This document shows, piece by piece, positions 55,880 through 64,000 of a DNA stretch of 64,000 nucleotides. The stretch lies in assembly GCF_019977235.1 (NCBI RefSeq), contig NZ_AP024646.1, positions 2,046,001 through 2,110,000 of the forward strand, written 5' to 3'. Made by a program: the position numbers and the translations under genes. The stretch's first letter is position 1. Each line of letters starts with the position of its first letter. Source of the stretch: Arthrobacter sp. StoSoilB5. Its GTDB lineage: Bacteria > Actinomycetota > Actinomycetes > Actinomycetales > Micrococcaceae. The notes under the pieces are model-generated. The model searched no databases. It was given only the letters and a program-made list of their open reading frames with translations, and was not told the origin of the DNA.

Positions 55880-56110
55880 GGGTCTTGGGGCGCTGTGAGC
55901 GCGGTCCGGTTGATTGTTTCATATTCGATGGGCGTGAGTTTGCCCAGGCGTCTTTGTCGTCGCCGGCGGTGGCAGGTCCACTCGATCCAAAGTCTGTTGG
56001 CCAGCCGGAGGCCTTGGCTTTTGCCATCGCTGAGGGTCCCGAATGTTCTTTTTGGAGCAGCGAGAAGAAGGATTCCATGGCGGCGTTGTCCATGAGTTCA
56101 CAGGGATAAA
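55880..56110 (-). pseudogene. IS3-family transposase (orfB) C-terminal remnant
   Basis: Leftward, the first frame reads MDNAAMESFFSLLQKE. A later frame then reads LWIEWTCHRRRRQRRLG and KLTPIEYETI, both typical of the C-terminus of IS3-family integrase-type transposases. The frame shifts between them, and everything upstream of the DNAAMES motif is missing. It is a decayed fragment that now forms the 5' flank of the TIGR04141-type gene. Confidence 0.75.
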
Positions 56111-56118
56111 TGACTGGA

Positions 56119-56352
56119 TTAGCCGGTTAACAGGGACGCACCGTCCCTGCCAACCCAGAAGAGCCGCGGCAACGCGCCGCCGGGCCCGACCTTCCAGCGG
56201 TCGCGCATTCTTCCGCCGTTGGCGCTGAAGCCGCGGTCGACGACTACCAGTTCGCCGGACTCGGTCCGAAGTTCCCAGCCCCTGCCGCCGCGCAGGTCGA
56301 CGATCTCGGTGGTCGCGGGTGCTCTGTCGGTAGGGTCGTGCTCCACGCCCAC
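56119..56352 (-). CDS. small uncharacterised protein
   Basis: A protein of about 77 aa read from GTG 56352 (or 56346). It is rich in alternating charged and hydrophobic residues (EIVDLRGGRGWELRTESGE) and ends in PRLFWVGRDGASLL. This frame has the most natural codon use of the three in this stretch. No family is recognised and the SD is weak. Confidence 0.35.
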   Translation of the reverse strand: MGVEHDPTDRAPATTEIVDLRGGRGWELRTESGELVVVDRGFSANGGRMRDRWKVGPGGALPRLFWVGRDGASLLTG

Positions 56353-56445
56353 GACCGTACATAGGCACGGCTGAGCGCCGTCAAGCGCCCGGACCCGGCC
56401 CGCGAGAAGATGGACAGTGCAACGACACGGAGCGGAGTCGCAGCG

Positions 56446-57011
56446 ATGATCGACCAGATCTACTGCGAGGACCAGACGAACTGGTCGCCCGCCGACTACT
56501 ACGCGCTGTGGCGATACTTCGACCGCCACGTCGAGCACGTCGGCTCGACGCCGGAGGAGACTGCAGAGCCGATGCGTCGCTCGGCCCGCGTGCGGGCCCG
56601 GAAGACTGGCGTCTGCGACGAGGAGCTGTCGGCCTTCGACGTGGCCCGCCGGAGAGCCGGTGCCTGCTCCGGGCGGTGCTGGTGTCGCAGCAGCGCTACG
56701 AGCTGGCTCTTGGGCGCTTCCCGAATCTGCGGGCGTTGCAACAGATCGCCAGCCCGTCACGCTGCGTCGGCTCAGCGCAGTATCCGTGGGCGGTGCTCGA
56801 GGCCGCCTCGTCCGGGTTCATCGCTCTGGCCTGCGCGTTGGACTACAGCCGCGCACAGCTGCGTGAGCGATTCAGCGACAAATACCAGGCCTTCGAGGAG
56901 CACATGCTCATGAAGGCGCACCCGATCTGCGTGGGCCAGGATCCCTGCACCGAAGCCCACGGCGTCGTCTACTACCTTCCCGACGTGATCCGTTTCAGTC
57001 AACGGCGATGA
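56446..57011 (+). pseudogene. uncharacterised gene with one frameshift
   Basis: Frame one (from ATG 56446) encodes a soluble protein start, DQIYCEDQTNWSPADYYAL and ALWRYFDRHVEHVG. It loses character near 56655, where frame two continues with VLVSQQRYELALGRFPN, AVLEAASSGFIALACAL and ends VVYYLPDVIRFSQRR. Together they make one protein of about 188 aa, so a single indel near 56650-56675 is likely: a decayed gene or a sequence error. No family is recognised. Confidence 0.5.
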
Positions 57012-57023
57012 TCGCTCGATGAC

Positions 57024-58307
57024 TCAGGCCTGGGAACTACCCGTGTTCGAGCCCGATCCCTTGCCGCTGATCACAGCAGTGAGGAGCGCCATTGCCCCTG
57101 CCATGGTGAGTCCCTTGAGCACCGGTTTGCCCTTCTCCCAAGTGACTGCGCCGCCCTCGGCAAAAGCGTTCTTCCATTGTACGAGCTCCAGGAGCGCCTC
57201 GTGCCACTGCGCTGCGGTAATCGAGTGCCAGTCGATCTCGAGCCCGAGGGTGTCGTAGAGCTTCTTGACCGGCCCTCGCGAGTCGTCGATCATGCCGAGC
57301 ACCCGGGGCGACTTCTTCCGGTGGAGCAGCCTGTTCGCATTCGCGCGGTCGGCGCTTGCCTCCATCTGGCTCATCATCTCCGCGACGCCGGCCGATAGCT
57401 CCGTGATGGCCTCTATCCGGTCCTCCTGGATTGCCCGCCGCTTCGCGTCGAGCCTGCCCGGGGAGATCGCAGCCGTGTGCTCCAGCTCGAGAGCGGAGAA
57501 GTCGTCCAGCGCGGTGAAGCACCGGGCGATTGCCCCGACCCATAGCTCGACCTGATCCCTGAGCTCCGGCAGGTGCGAGTCGAGGTCGCCGACGCGCTTA
57601 TGCTGCTCCATGTCGGCGGCGACGCCTCGTAGCTTCTCAACGGCGGTGGACTGTATCTCACGGATCCTCTGTGGAGCGCCGGAGAGCTTGTCCCATTCCT
57701 GAAAGTCGATCTCGCCTTGGACCCGCAGGAAAGTCTGGGCGGAACGGAGGTGCCGCTCGACGCCGTTCAACGGGCCGATGATGGCGTCGCGCTGACCGCG
57801 GAGCACCTTGTCGATCTTTCCGTCGAGCGACTCCAGGAGCTCGCGCAGTTGTTCGGCCTCGGCCTGGCTCGCCGCATGGGCTAGCCGGCCGGCGACGCCG
57901 GAGAGCATCCCCGGGTTCGTGAGCTTCGCGCCAGCCGACGTGCTGATCTTCAACCACTGCTTGATGTCTCCGGGGCGGCCCGCCATCGCGTAGGCGACGC
58001 CTGGGACATCGGTCTCCGTCAGGCCGAACTCCTTGATCGCCTCAGCCGACTCCTCGGTGAGCTTGACCCACAGCCCCGACTCCGCGACGGCGTCCGCGAC
58101 CGTGTGGGTGATCTCGGCGGCCGAGCTTCGCATCGACACGAGTGAGGTGAGTTCCTTCGCGCGCTCAAGCAGGCCGGCCGAATGCATGAAGCCTTCGACG
58201 GCACGTCGGCTACTGCCGGCGACGAGAAGGTTGTCTCCGTCTGTGATCAGCTCGACCTCGTCGGCCGGCTCGCGCAGGTCCTCAGGCTCGTCAGACTCTT
58301 CGTTCAT
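57024..58307 (-). CDS. uncharacterised helical protein with weak C-terminal hydrophobic segment
   Basis: This 427-aa protein is not assigned to a family. The first 35 residues are strongly acidic (EESDEPEDLREPADEVE). The middle (residues about 40-330) is nearly all helical with heptad-like stretches (AEQLRELLESLDGKIDKVL and others). Near the end a short hydrophobic segment GLTMAGAMALLTAVI precedes a Gly/Ser tail, suggesting membrane association. It faces a neighbour on the left end to end and is divergent from the 249-aa gene on the right. Context of orphan genes suggests an accessory or defence role, which is unproven. Confidence 0.65.
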   Translation of the reverse strand: MNEESDEPEDLREPADEVELITDGDNLLVAGSSRRAVEGFMHSAGLLERAKELTSLVSMRSSAAEITHTVADAVAESGLWVKLTEESAEAIKEFGLTETDVPGVAYAMAGRPGDIKQWLKISTSAGAKLTNPGMLSGVAGRLAHAASQAEAEQLRELLESLDGKIDKVLRGQRDAIIGPLNGVERHLRSAQTFLRVQGEIDFQEWDKLSGAPQRIREIQSTAVEKLRGVAADMEQHKRVGDLDSHLPELRDQVELWVGAIARCFTALDDFSALELEHTAAISPGRLDAKRRAIQEDRIEAITELSAGVAEMMSQMEASADRANANRLLHRKKSPRVLGMIDDSRGPVKKLYDTLGLEIDWHSITAAQWHEALLELVQWKNAFAEGGAVTWEKGKPVLKGLTMAGAMALLTAVISGKGSGSNTGSSQA

Positions 58308-58401
58308 GACTGAAGAATATCCACATCGCCATTTGGTGGCATATTGGGCATTGTTGTCCGCGCAATAGAGTAGTTCCGATAATGCCCATTAGCATGACAA
58401 C

Positions 58402-59151
58402 ATGGTCGAAATCGAGGAGGAGCATCTCAGCGAGCTCCGTGTCCGCCTAAAGGAACAGATCGAGAATATCGAGGTCAGTGCTGCCCGTTACGACGCAGGC
58501 GGAGCGGCCGAGGGGAACAGGCTCGCGGTGACCGTGAGAGTTCTGGTCCATGATACGTCTCGGAGCTCCAGCCTGCTGAAGCAGATGGGAGTCAAGGACA
58601 AGCTCCGCTGGATCGACTCGAATGGGGGTCGCGACGCGCGAAGTGCGATCATGTTCACTTCGCTCGTCGTGTTCCGCGCTCGTGTCCTCGAGGACGGGAT
58701 GGAGCTAGCGGTCATACCGGTGCCGCAGTCGGAAATTCTCGAACGCGGCCTGCTGCTCGATTTCGAGACCTGGTGGCGGACCGCGCCTGTGATGGTCGGG
58801 AACGGGGAGCAAATCTCGCGGGCCGACATCGTAGACATGCTCGCGAACCAGGACGGCGGCGCGCACGTCGATCTGCTGAAGGCGCGCTTCGTCAAGCTGC
58901 TGAAGTCCGTCCCGCAGGCTGCGCCGTTCATCGATGGCGAAGGCTCCGGGATCGCGTTCGGCCTGCCCGCCGCGCCAGACGACGGTTTCGTGCGAGAGAC
59001 GCTGCGCGCGGCGATGCGAACCATCGCGGAGGAGGTCTGGCTGGCTTGGAACAATCAGCTCGACATCCTAGACCCGGGGTGGCGGGATCGTCCGCGTGGC
59101 GGCGGACGGATCGGGCCGTACGACCTCATTTCGGGACGTAAAAGCCGTTGA
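58402..59151 (+). CDS. uncharacterised 249-aa protein
   Basis: This soluble protein is not recognised. The start region EEHLSELRVRLKEQIENIE is helical, followed by mixed strands (LAVTVRVLVHD, SAIMFTSLVVFRARVL). A conserved-looking motif LLLDFETWWRTAPVMVG lies in the middle, and GRIGPYDLI at the end. It is transcribed divergently from the 427-aa gene with a 94-bp gap that must contain both promoters, so the two may be co-regulated. Confidence 0.65.
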   Translation: MVEIEEEHLSELRVRLKEQIENIEVSAARYDAGGAAEGNRLAVTVRVLVHDTSRSSSLLKQMGVKDKLRWIDSNGGRDARSAIMFTSLVVFRARVLEDGMELAVIPVPQSEILERGLLLDFETWWRTAPVMVGNGEQISRADIVDMLANQDGGAHVDLLKARFVKLLKSVPQAAPFIDGEGSGIAFGLPAAPDDGFVRETLRAAMRTIAEEVWLAWNNQLDILDPGWRDRPRGGGRIGPYDLISGRKSR

Positions 59152-59679
59152 CGCGTTCCTCGCTAACGTGGCAGGCACCGGAAGAGGGCTAAGATAGTCG
59201 GTCCGCGCACCGTCGGTCCAGATTGACCGAGGCCCTGGCGCTCACACGTGCCGTCGTGTAGGGCAAGCTGCCCGCGGACGACGAGATTGAGCGCTTCGAG
59301 CCCGGTTTCGCCCTGCAGCTCCGTCAGGCCGCTTCCGAGCACTGGCGGCGGGAGGGGTGACACCGGAACCGGGCCGTCATCTCTCCACAGGGAGCACGAC
59401 GTCCGCCCTCGTGACCGGGTCCGTCGTCGTGACCACCCACTGGGCCGACAGCTCGGCGTGCACGCGCTCGGCCAGCGCGAGCCCTTCTCTAGGAAGTCAT
59501 GCGTGGGTGGGCTGCTCGCCGGGTCGTCATGGTCGAAGATCGCGTCCTCATCGGAGACTAGCTCGGGCCGCGGAGCAGGCTGCATCCTCCTAGCGGCTGA
59601 GAAATCGTCCCTGACTGGGTCGAATCTGCTCTGTCGGGAGGTGGCTTGCGGCTACTGCGAAAAGTTATGATCGCTACCC
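59152..59679. other. about 530 bp without a supported gene
   Basis: Short frames occur on both strands but none has an SD and natural codon use throughout. A rightward stretch around 59265-59360 reads like part of a real protein (KLPADDEIERFEPGFALQLR) and then meets a stop, so decayed coding DNA is likely. Confidence 0.45.
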
Positions 59680-60786
59680 ATGACTGTCGTGATCCTCGAT
59701 ACCAACGCCCTTCCGCACGGGCACTACAACGAACGCGTCCTCAACGACTTGATCGAGGTCGCGAGCCGTGGTGCCAAGATCGTGGTCCCTGAGGTCGTCG
59801 TGTGGGAGTGGGCGGAGCACGCGCGCCTCGCACAGGAGTCGCTCGCGGAGGTCATGAAACTCCACCGGGTCGACGAGACGCTGGTTGCGCGGCCCCCGCT
59901 CCCGGAGATCCCGGACATCGAAGAGCTGGTCACAAGGATCGAATCAGTGCTGCGTGGCAGAGCCACGATTTGGTCGCCCCCCGCAGGCGTGTGGCGCGAT
60001 GCCCTGATGCAGCAGGTCCTGCAAATCGGCGCTGGAGAGCGCAAAGCGGGCACCAAGACCGGGGCCGCCGATGCGGTCGTTCTTGCGTGCGTCGAAGACC
60101 AGGTCTACACGGCCGAGGGTGCGGCGGTGCTGCTCACGAAGGACGATCGGCTGCGCGCCGCGTGCAAGGCGCGGTGCGAGGACGCGCTGGTCGCGAACGG
60201 TGTGGGCCAGCTGCTGCCTCAGCTCAACGCATTCGAGCCGGCTGAGGAGGACCTCGTCGTGCGCGCGATGGAAGACGTTCCCCTGTTCTTGAACGAGGAG
60301 ATCGCCGACCGGGGCCAGGCTATGGCGTTCGACGATCTGGGTGTCGAATTCCAGTCGGGCACCGCCCGGCTCGCGGGGGATACCTCTCCGCGCATGTCGG
60401 CGATCCTGCTCTCCCATGTAGACATAGCGGAGATCCACGACTTCAGCATCGCCCGCGACGACACGAACCGCTACGGGCTTGCGGAACTGCGCATCTTCGG
60501 GGACATCTCGATGGTGATCGTCGAGCAGCTCCAGATCGCGCCGGTCCAGTACGCGCCGGCGCCCGAGGTCGTACCTCTGTCGATGGCGCACATCGATGTC
60601 ACGGTCGCGATCAGATGGAACCACAACTGGCAGCTCGAAGGCATTGAGCCGACCGGGGTCGCCGTCGTCTCGATTCCTGATGAGGACGAGCTCGACGACG
60701 AGGACGTGCCTGAGTTCCGTGCGACCGCCTTGAGGGTTCCGGGGCGGACCGGCAGAAGCGCCAAGCTGTCATCGAGCGGCGGCTGA
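59680..60786 (+). CDS. PIN-domain protein
   Basis: This 368-aa protein opens with a PIN-like nuclease fold: VVILDTNALPHG gives the first catalytic Asp (residue 6), an acidic Glu follows in EVVVWEW, and GTKTGAADAVVLACV and LLTKDDRL give later Asp positions. This pattern fits DUF4935/PIN RNases. The C-terminal 170 residues are a separate beta-rich domain, unlike small VapC toxins. No antitoxin-like gene is adjacent, so a toxin-antitoxin pair is not supported; a defence or RNA-processing role is possible. Confidence 0.7.
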   Translation: MTVVILDTNALPHGHYNERVLNDLIEVASRGAKIVVPEVVVWEWAEHARLAQESLAEVMKLHRVDETLVARPPLPEIPDIEELVTRIESVLRGRATIWSPPAGVWRDALMQQVLQIGAGERKAGTKTGAADAVVLACVEDQVYTAEGAAVLLTKDDRLRAACKARCEDALVANGVGQLLPQLNAFEPAEEDLVVRAMEDVPLFLNEEIADRGQAMAFDDLGVEFQSGTARLAGDTSPRMSAILLSHVDIAEIHDFSIARDDTNRYGLAELRIFGDISMVIVEQLQIAPVQYAPAPEVVPLSMAHIDVTVAIRWNHNWQLEGIEPTGVAVVSIPDEDELDDEDVPEFRATALRVPGRTGRSAKLSSSGG

Positions 60787-60910
60787 CCGGCTCCCCGTGC
60801 CCGGTGTGCTTCCTGTTGCTGACTGATATGGGCAAACAGGCGCCCTGCAAGTGAGCCTCAATACTTGAAGAGTCAGGTAAGCGGCCTATGCGCAGCAGTC
60901 AGCAACGCTC

Positions 60911-61070
60911 CTACAGCCAGGCCCACTCGACCCGAACCCGGTTGATGCCCTTCTGGTCGTGCCAGCCCTTGCCGACGGGGTGCACCAGCGGCTCCACGAT
61001 CAGGCTGACGAGCCTGCGCCGCGTCGCCGGGTCCAAGTTTCTGCCCGCGACCGCAGTTGGGCCCTTATAG
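60911..61070 (-). pseudogene. possible serine recombinase C-terminal remnant
   Basis: Leftward, 52 codons read YKGPTAVAGRNLDPATRRR, then LVSLIVEPLVHPVGKGW and GINRVRVEWAWL before a stop. The pattern (RRxLVxxIVE...V.PxGKG...RVRVEW) resembles the extreme C-terminus of large serine recombinases. If so, an excised or decayed integration module once lay here. Confidence 0.35.
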
Positions 61071-61091
61071 GTGCCCTTTGCCCCGTATCGG

Positions 61092-62123
61092 TCATGGCAT
61101 GTTGATGTTGTTTCGGTAGGCGGTGTTTTTGTTGGTGTTCCAGCCTGCGATGATGCCGGCGCCGAGCATGTGGTCGGTGAGGCGTGCGAAGCGGTAGCCG
61201 GGGTCGGTGTCGAGGGCTAGTTGGAGGTATTGGTGGGCTTTGGAGCCTCTGCCTTCCCACCAGTTGATGTAGCCGATGGTGGTGAGGATGGGGGCTGCGT
61301 GTTCGGGGCTGGTACGCGTGTATGTGTGGAGGAGCAGGTCACGGGCCGATTCGATCCTGGACCAGTTCGGTGCTGTGGTGGTTTGGGCGAAGAGGATCCG
61401 CTCGGGTGCTTCGTCGATGCCAGGGATGTCGGCCATGAGCTGGTCGCGGATATGCGGGAATTGGAAGTACGCGATGAGCTTCAGGACCTCCTGATCGGTG
61501 GGGTAATCCTTAGTGGTGAGCATTCCGGTCCAGAGCCGATGCGCCTCTTCCATCGCTGCCGCCGGCGGGCGGGTCGTGATGGCTTCCATGTAGCGTCCGA
61601 CGGCGGTCGCGTCCTCCACTTTGTAGGGCGCCGCCGGGAGAGTCACTTGGTTGGTGGGTGCGATGGTGCTGCCGCGGTAGATGAATTCGGCGTTGACCCT
61701 TGAGTATTCGGTGGAGCTGATCGGGATGGCGATGTTCTCACCGGGGCGGGTGTCGTAGGGGGAGTAGGTGGTGTCGTTGACGTAGATGCCGTCGCGAATG
61801 GTGATGCCTTCTCTTGCGAGAGCGCCGGTGAGGGCTGCGATGGTGGCCCGGTGCGGCCGTGCTTCGCCTGGCGCTGGTTGTTCGGTGGTGTAGAGGGCGA
61901 AGATGATGCCGTTGGCTTGTTCGTCTGTGGTGAGGTAAGCGGCGACGGTTTGGGCGAAGTGGACCTCGTAGCCTGGTTGTTGGGGGAGGTCGATGCGGAG
62001 AGTGGCGCCGACTTTGTCTTTGTCCAGGGTGATGCAGACGAGGCTTTCTGTTGGCCAGAAGCCGATGGTGTGGCCGATGAAGCTGAGCAGGTCGGCGGGG
62101 TCTTTGATGGTGAGCGCGCTCAT
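61092..62123 (-). CDS. DUF4192-family protein
   Basis: This 343-aa actinobacterial protein has the DUF4192 opening: IKDPADLLSFIGHTIGFWPTESLVCITL, then GATLRIDLPQ. The rest is helical and ends with a tetratricopeptide-like stretch (residues about 285-330; WWEGRGSKAHQYLQLALD). The family is widespread in Micrococcaceae and has no known function. SD GAGGAGA lies upstream of ATG 62123. It is monocistronic by spacing. Confidence 0.85.
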   Translation of the reverse strand: MSALTIKDPADLLSFIGHTIGFWPTESLVCITLDKDKVGATLRIDLPQQPGYEVHFAQTVAAYLTTDEQANGIIFALYTTEQPAPGEARPHRATIAALTGALAREGITIRDGIYVNDTTYSPYDTRPGENIAIPISSTEYSRVNAEFIYRGSTIAPTNQVTLPAAPYKVEDATAVGRYMEAITTRPPAAAMEEAHRLWTGMLTTKDYPTDQEVLKLIAYFQFPHIRDQLMADIPGIDEAPERILFAQTTTAPNWSRIESARDLLLHTYTRTSPEHAAPILTTIGYINWWEGRGSKAHQYLQLALDTDPGYRFARLTDHMLGAGIIAGWNTNKNTAYRNNINMP

Positions 62124-62645
62124 ATTCCTGTCTCCTCGTGCGTTCTTGTTGTTGCTGAAGGGCCCGTCTTCCTGTCGCCCTCAGCTATCCATGGGCGCTT
62201 GACGTTCGGTTCACCATGACAGAACCCCGCCGGGGTCGGGCTCCGGCACTGGTCAACTGTTCGAGAGACGCGCACGCCGTGAATATGTCGAGCTGCGGTT
62301 CAGTCGTTGTGGGTTGCAGCGGTCGCCCGCAGGAAACGGGTCCACTGGGCTGCTACCGAACGCTCCTGCTCTACGCCTGAGTAGAGAGACTTAAAGTCTC
62401 GACATGGCAGTGGTAATTTTTTTTCCACCGTTTGTCTGTGTCCTGACACTGGCGCAGTAGGAGTCTGACGTCTGTCCGCACCTCGGCGGCTACTGGGGCG
62501 GACACTCTTTTCGCACTAGGAGTCCGGACTTCAGTTCTTGACAAAAGAGCGATGACGGCTTCCTTCGTGCGTGTAAAGTTCCTTCTGGGGTCTCGCGCAT
62601 GCAGCAGTGCACAATGGCCAAGGCAGAACTACGGAGGGGGAGCAA
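62124..62645. other. about 520 bp intergenic
   Basis: Non-coding stretch between the DUF4192 gene (-) and the Ntn-hydrolase-like gene (+), holding their promoters. An A/T tract (AATTTTTTTT) lies around 62417. No gene seen. Confidence 0.5.
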
Positions 62646-63478
62646 ATGACGCTGCTCACCGCCTTTATACGGAGCGTCGGGAAACTCGAAGAACTTGTGA
62701 TCGCCTCTGACAGTCGATTGAGTGGAAATGGTCAGCGGACGGACCACGCACAGAAGGTTTTCACGCTACCAAGAACGGATGCCCTCTTTGCCTTCGCTGG
62801 TGATACTCAGTACGCTTACCCTCTGATGATGCAGATGATTTCTGCCATAGAAGCGTCGGAATTCAGTTCTGAACGGCGATTACCTCTGGGTTTCTTACTG
62901 GCCGACACCCTGAGAGTATTTCAACAGTCCTACGATGCAATCCACGGGTTTCCAGCCGGTTATACCTCCCCCATGGATCCACCGGACAATTTTTTCTAAT
63001 AGGCGGTTACGACTGGGAGACCTCACGCTTTAAAGCTTGGATCTTGAAGTATAGCCCTGCAGACGGCGCATTCCGGTATGACAAGTCGATCAGTAGTACC
63101 ACGCATAAGTACGTTTTTGTAGGGGATGATCCCGATGCGGTAAGGGCTGCTCGTCAAATCACTCAGAAGGCTTTTGGTACCAAGAGCGCTACACGCGTGA
63201 AAGTTGATATGGAGCCGTACCACGCACTTTCGGAGATCGCTGTTGATGAAAAATTTCCTACAGTGGGAGGAGTGCCGCAACTGGGAAAGGTTTATCGCCA
63301 TTTGAACAGTCAGTTATTCCTAGTGAAATCTCCAACGGGGGGTGGGGACGTTCTGAACCACTTTGCAGGACGACCCGTTCGGGACGCGGAGCGGAGCGCC
63401 CTCCCTGTTTTTGACCCACAGTTGGGTTTTTACCTGAAGGAGCGGGGCGGGGAAGATATGGTGGCCGAGCCGGCCTGA
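62646..63478 (+). pseudogene. proteasome-like Ntn-hydrolase-fold gene with frameshift in a T-run
   Basis: The first part (from ATG 62646, SD GGAGGGGG) resembles proteasome beta/HslV/Anbu-type Ntn hydrolases: TLLTAFIRSVGKLEELVIAS, DSRLSGNG, then QKVFTLPRTDALFAFAGD. It stops at 62997-62999, right after the run TTTTTT (62990-62995). One extra T would give DNFFLIGGYDWETSRFKAW and continue the frame without break to 63478, about 277 aa in all. So either a one-base homopolymer loss, a sequencing error, or programmed slippage. Catalytic Thr at position 2 is a guess. Confidence 0.6.
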
Positions 63479-64000
63479 ACAGGCAGATTTCATACCCTCG
63501 ATATTTGTTGGAGCAGCACCGGAGGTCCGGCCCTCGAATCAACCACCGGGGAGCCTCTACCGATACGACCTCGTAGCAGTATGGACAAGGCGCTCTTGAG
63601 GCAATATACAACCTGGAACTGCTTGCAATTCCGTCTCCGCTGGTTCCCAGACACTTTGAGTGCCGGGAATGCGGCTCGAGTTCCAACTTGATCACGCAAA
63701 CCCCTCTCGTCAGAGGAGCTTCGCTTCATGAGCGGGCACACGTTGTCTCTGCCGGTTGGTGCGCGGCCTGTGCTCTGGCCGCCGCCGTGGCCCATTCATA
63801 TGTAGGGGTGTCGGGTTCAGTGCCCCAGCTGGTGGGTCCACCGCCGGCCCCTTCCCAGGTTATGCCGGCTTCACGTTCCGGTTCTGTCGAAGTTCCCGGT
63901 TGGTCGACATGCGTTCATTTATCCTGTGCCGGGTGTCAACATGCCCACACGGTTGGGGGTTCGTCTCGTCGCGAGGACGGACGGCGAAGACTTGATGCGG
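63479..64000. other. about 520 bp without a supported gene
   Basis: Open frames are present but none has an SD or family resemblance. A gene crossing the right edge of the window cannot be excluded. Confidence 0.4.

Noticed and set aside
55794-56093. N-terminal extension of the TIGR04141-type protein starting MDNAAMES
   Set aside because: Those residues come from a frameshifted IS3 transposase remnant; family similarity and an SD begin at GTG 55793.
59680-60786. PIN-domain gene as a VapC-type toxin of a toxin-antitoxin pair
   Set aside because: The protein is much longer than VapC and no small antitoxin-like gene is adjacent.

Overview
The window is high-GC DNA with actinobacterial gene content: an SCO6880-family transfer protein, DUF4913, DUF4192, an actinobacterial-type LexA-like box, MHS-family transport and an ABC sugar importer without its own ATPase. 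An Arthrobacter/Paenarthrobacter-like member of the Micrococcaceae is the best guess. It appears to be a large conjugative plasmid or integrative element rather than core chromosome, because a transfer region sits beside a catabolic island and a mosaic of mobile-element remnants. No rRNA, tRNA, CRISPR array or replication origin was seen.

Layout. (1) 1-4.9 kb: a zinc-hook-like SMC/AAA ATPase gene cut in two by an intact IS21-family element. The element left a 5-bp target duplication, and removing it restores the reading frame. (2) 5.1-18.7 kb: conjugation. A tightly coupled rightward set encodes a small membrane protein, VirB6/TrbL, SCO6880, a VirB4-like ATPase, the VirD4/TraG coupling protein, DUF4913, an ArdC-like antirestriction protein and Ssb. 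A facing leftward operon encodes a coiled-coil protein, a MobF relaxase-helicase and a membrane protein. (3) 18.7-26.7 kb: an acetyl-CoA synthetase remnant, a glycogen-debranching-type glucosidase, a small protein, and a leftward operon of a homodimeric PDH-E1/transketolase-like enzyme plus acetolactate synthase. (4) 26.9-46.3 kb: a catabolic island. An IclR regulator - threonine-synthase-like PLP enzyme - M24 creatinase-like unit occurs twice as a 3,348-bp inverted repeat. The right copy continues into MmgE/PrpD, HyuA and HyuB. The spacer also carries a third IclR gene. To the right lie an ABC importer, a second MmgE/PrpD protein and an Ldh2-type dehydrogenase. (5) 46.8-53.4 kb: the 2-methylcitrate cycle (prpD-prpB-prpC plus a small Cys-rich ORF), divergent from an MHS transporter and an enoyl-CoA hydratase-like gene. 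(6) 53.8-64 kb: an accessory mosaic with a truncated GntR gene, a TIGR04141-family protein behind an IS3 remnant, uncharacterised genes, a PIN-domain protein, DUF4192 and a frameshifted proteasome-like Ntn-hydrolase.

How it may work together (inference). Seven promoters in regions 3-5 carry a CCG-N5-CGG-like element. It usually occurs as two copies 20 bp apart, which fits binding by IclR tetramers. The three IclR genes are therefore candidate regulators of one regulon that links uptake (ABC, MHS), an ATP-dependent amidohydrolase-type pathway, C-C bond enzymes (E1/transketolase-like, acetolactate synthase) and propionyl-CoA disposal (Prp). Recombination between the 3.35-kb arms would flip a 6.57-kb segment and place mmgE-hyuA-hyuB under the other IclR promoter without breaking any gene. 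This invertible, multi-IclR catabolic system is the most interesting feature of the window. Its substrate cannot be read from the sequence.
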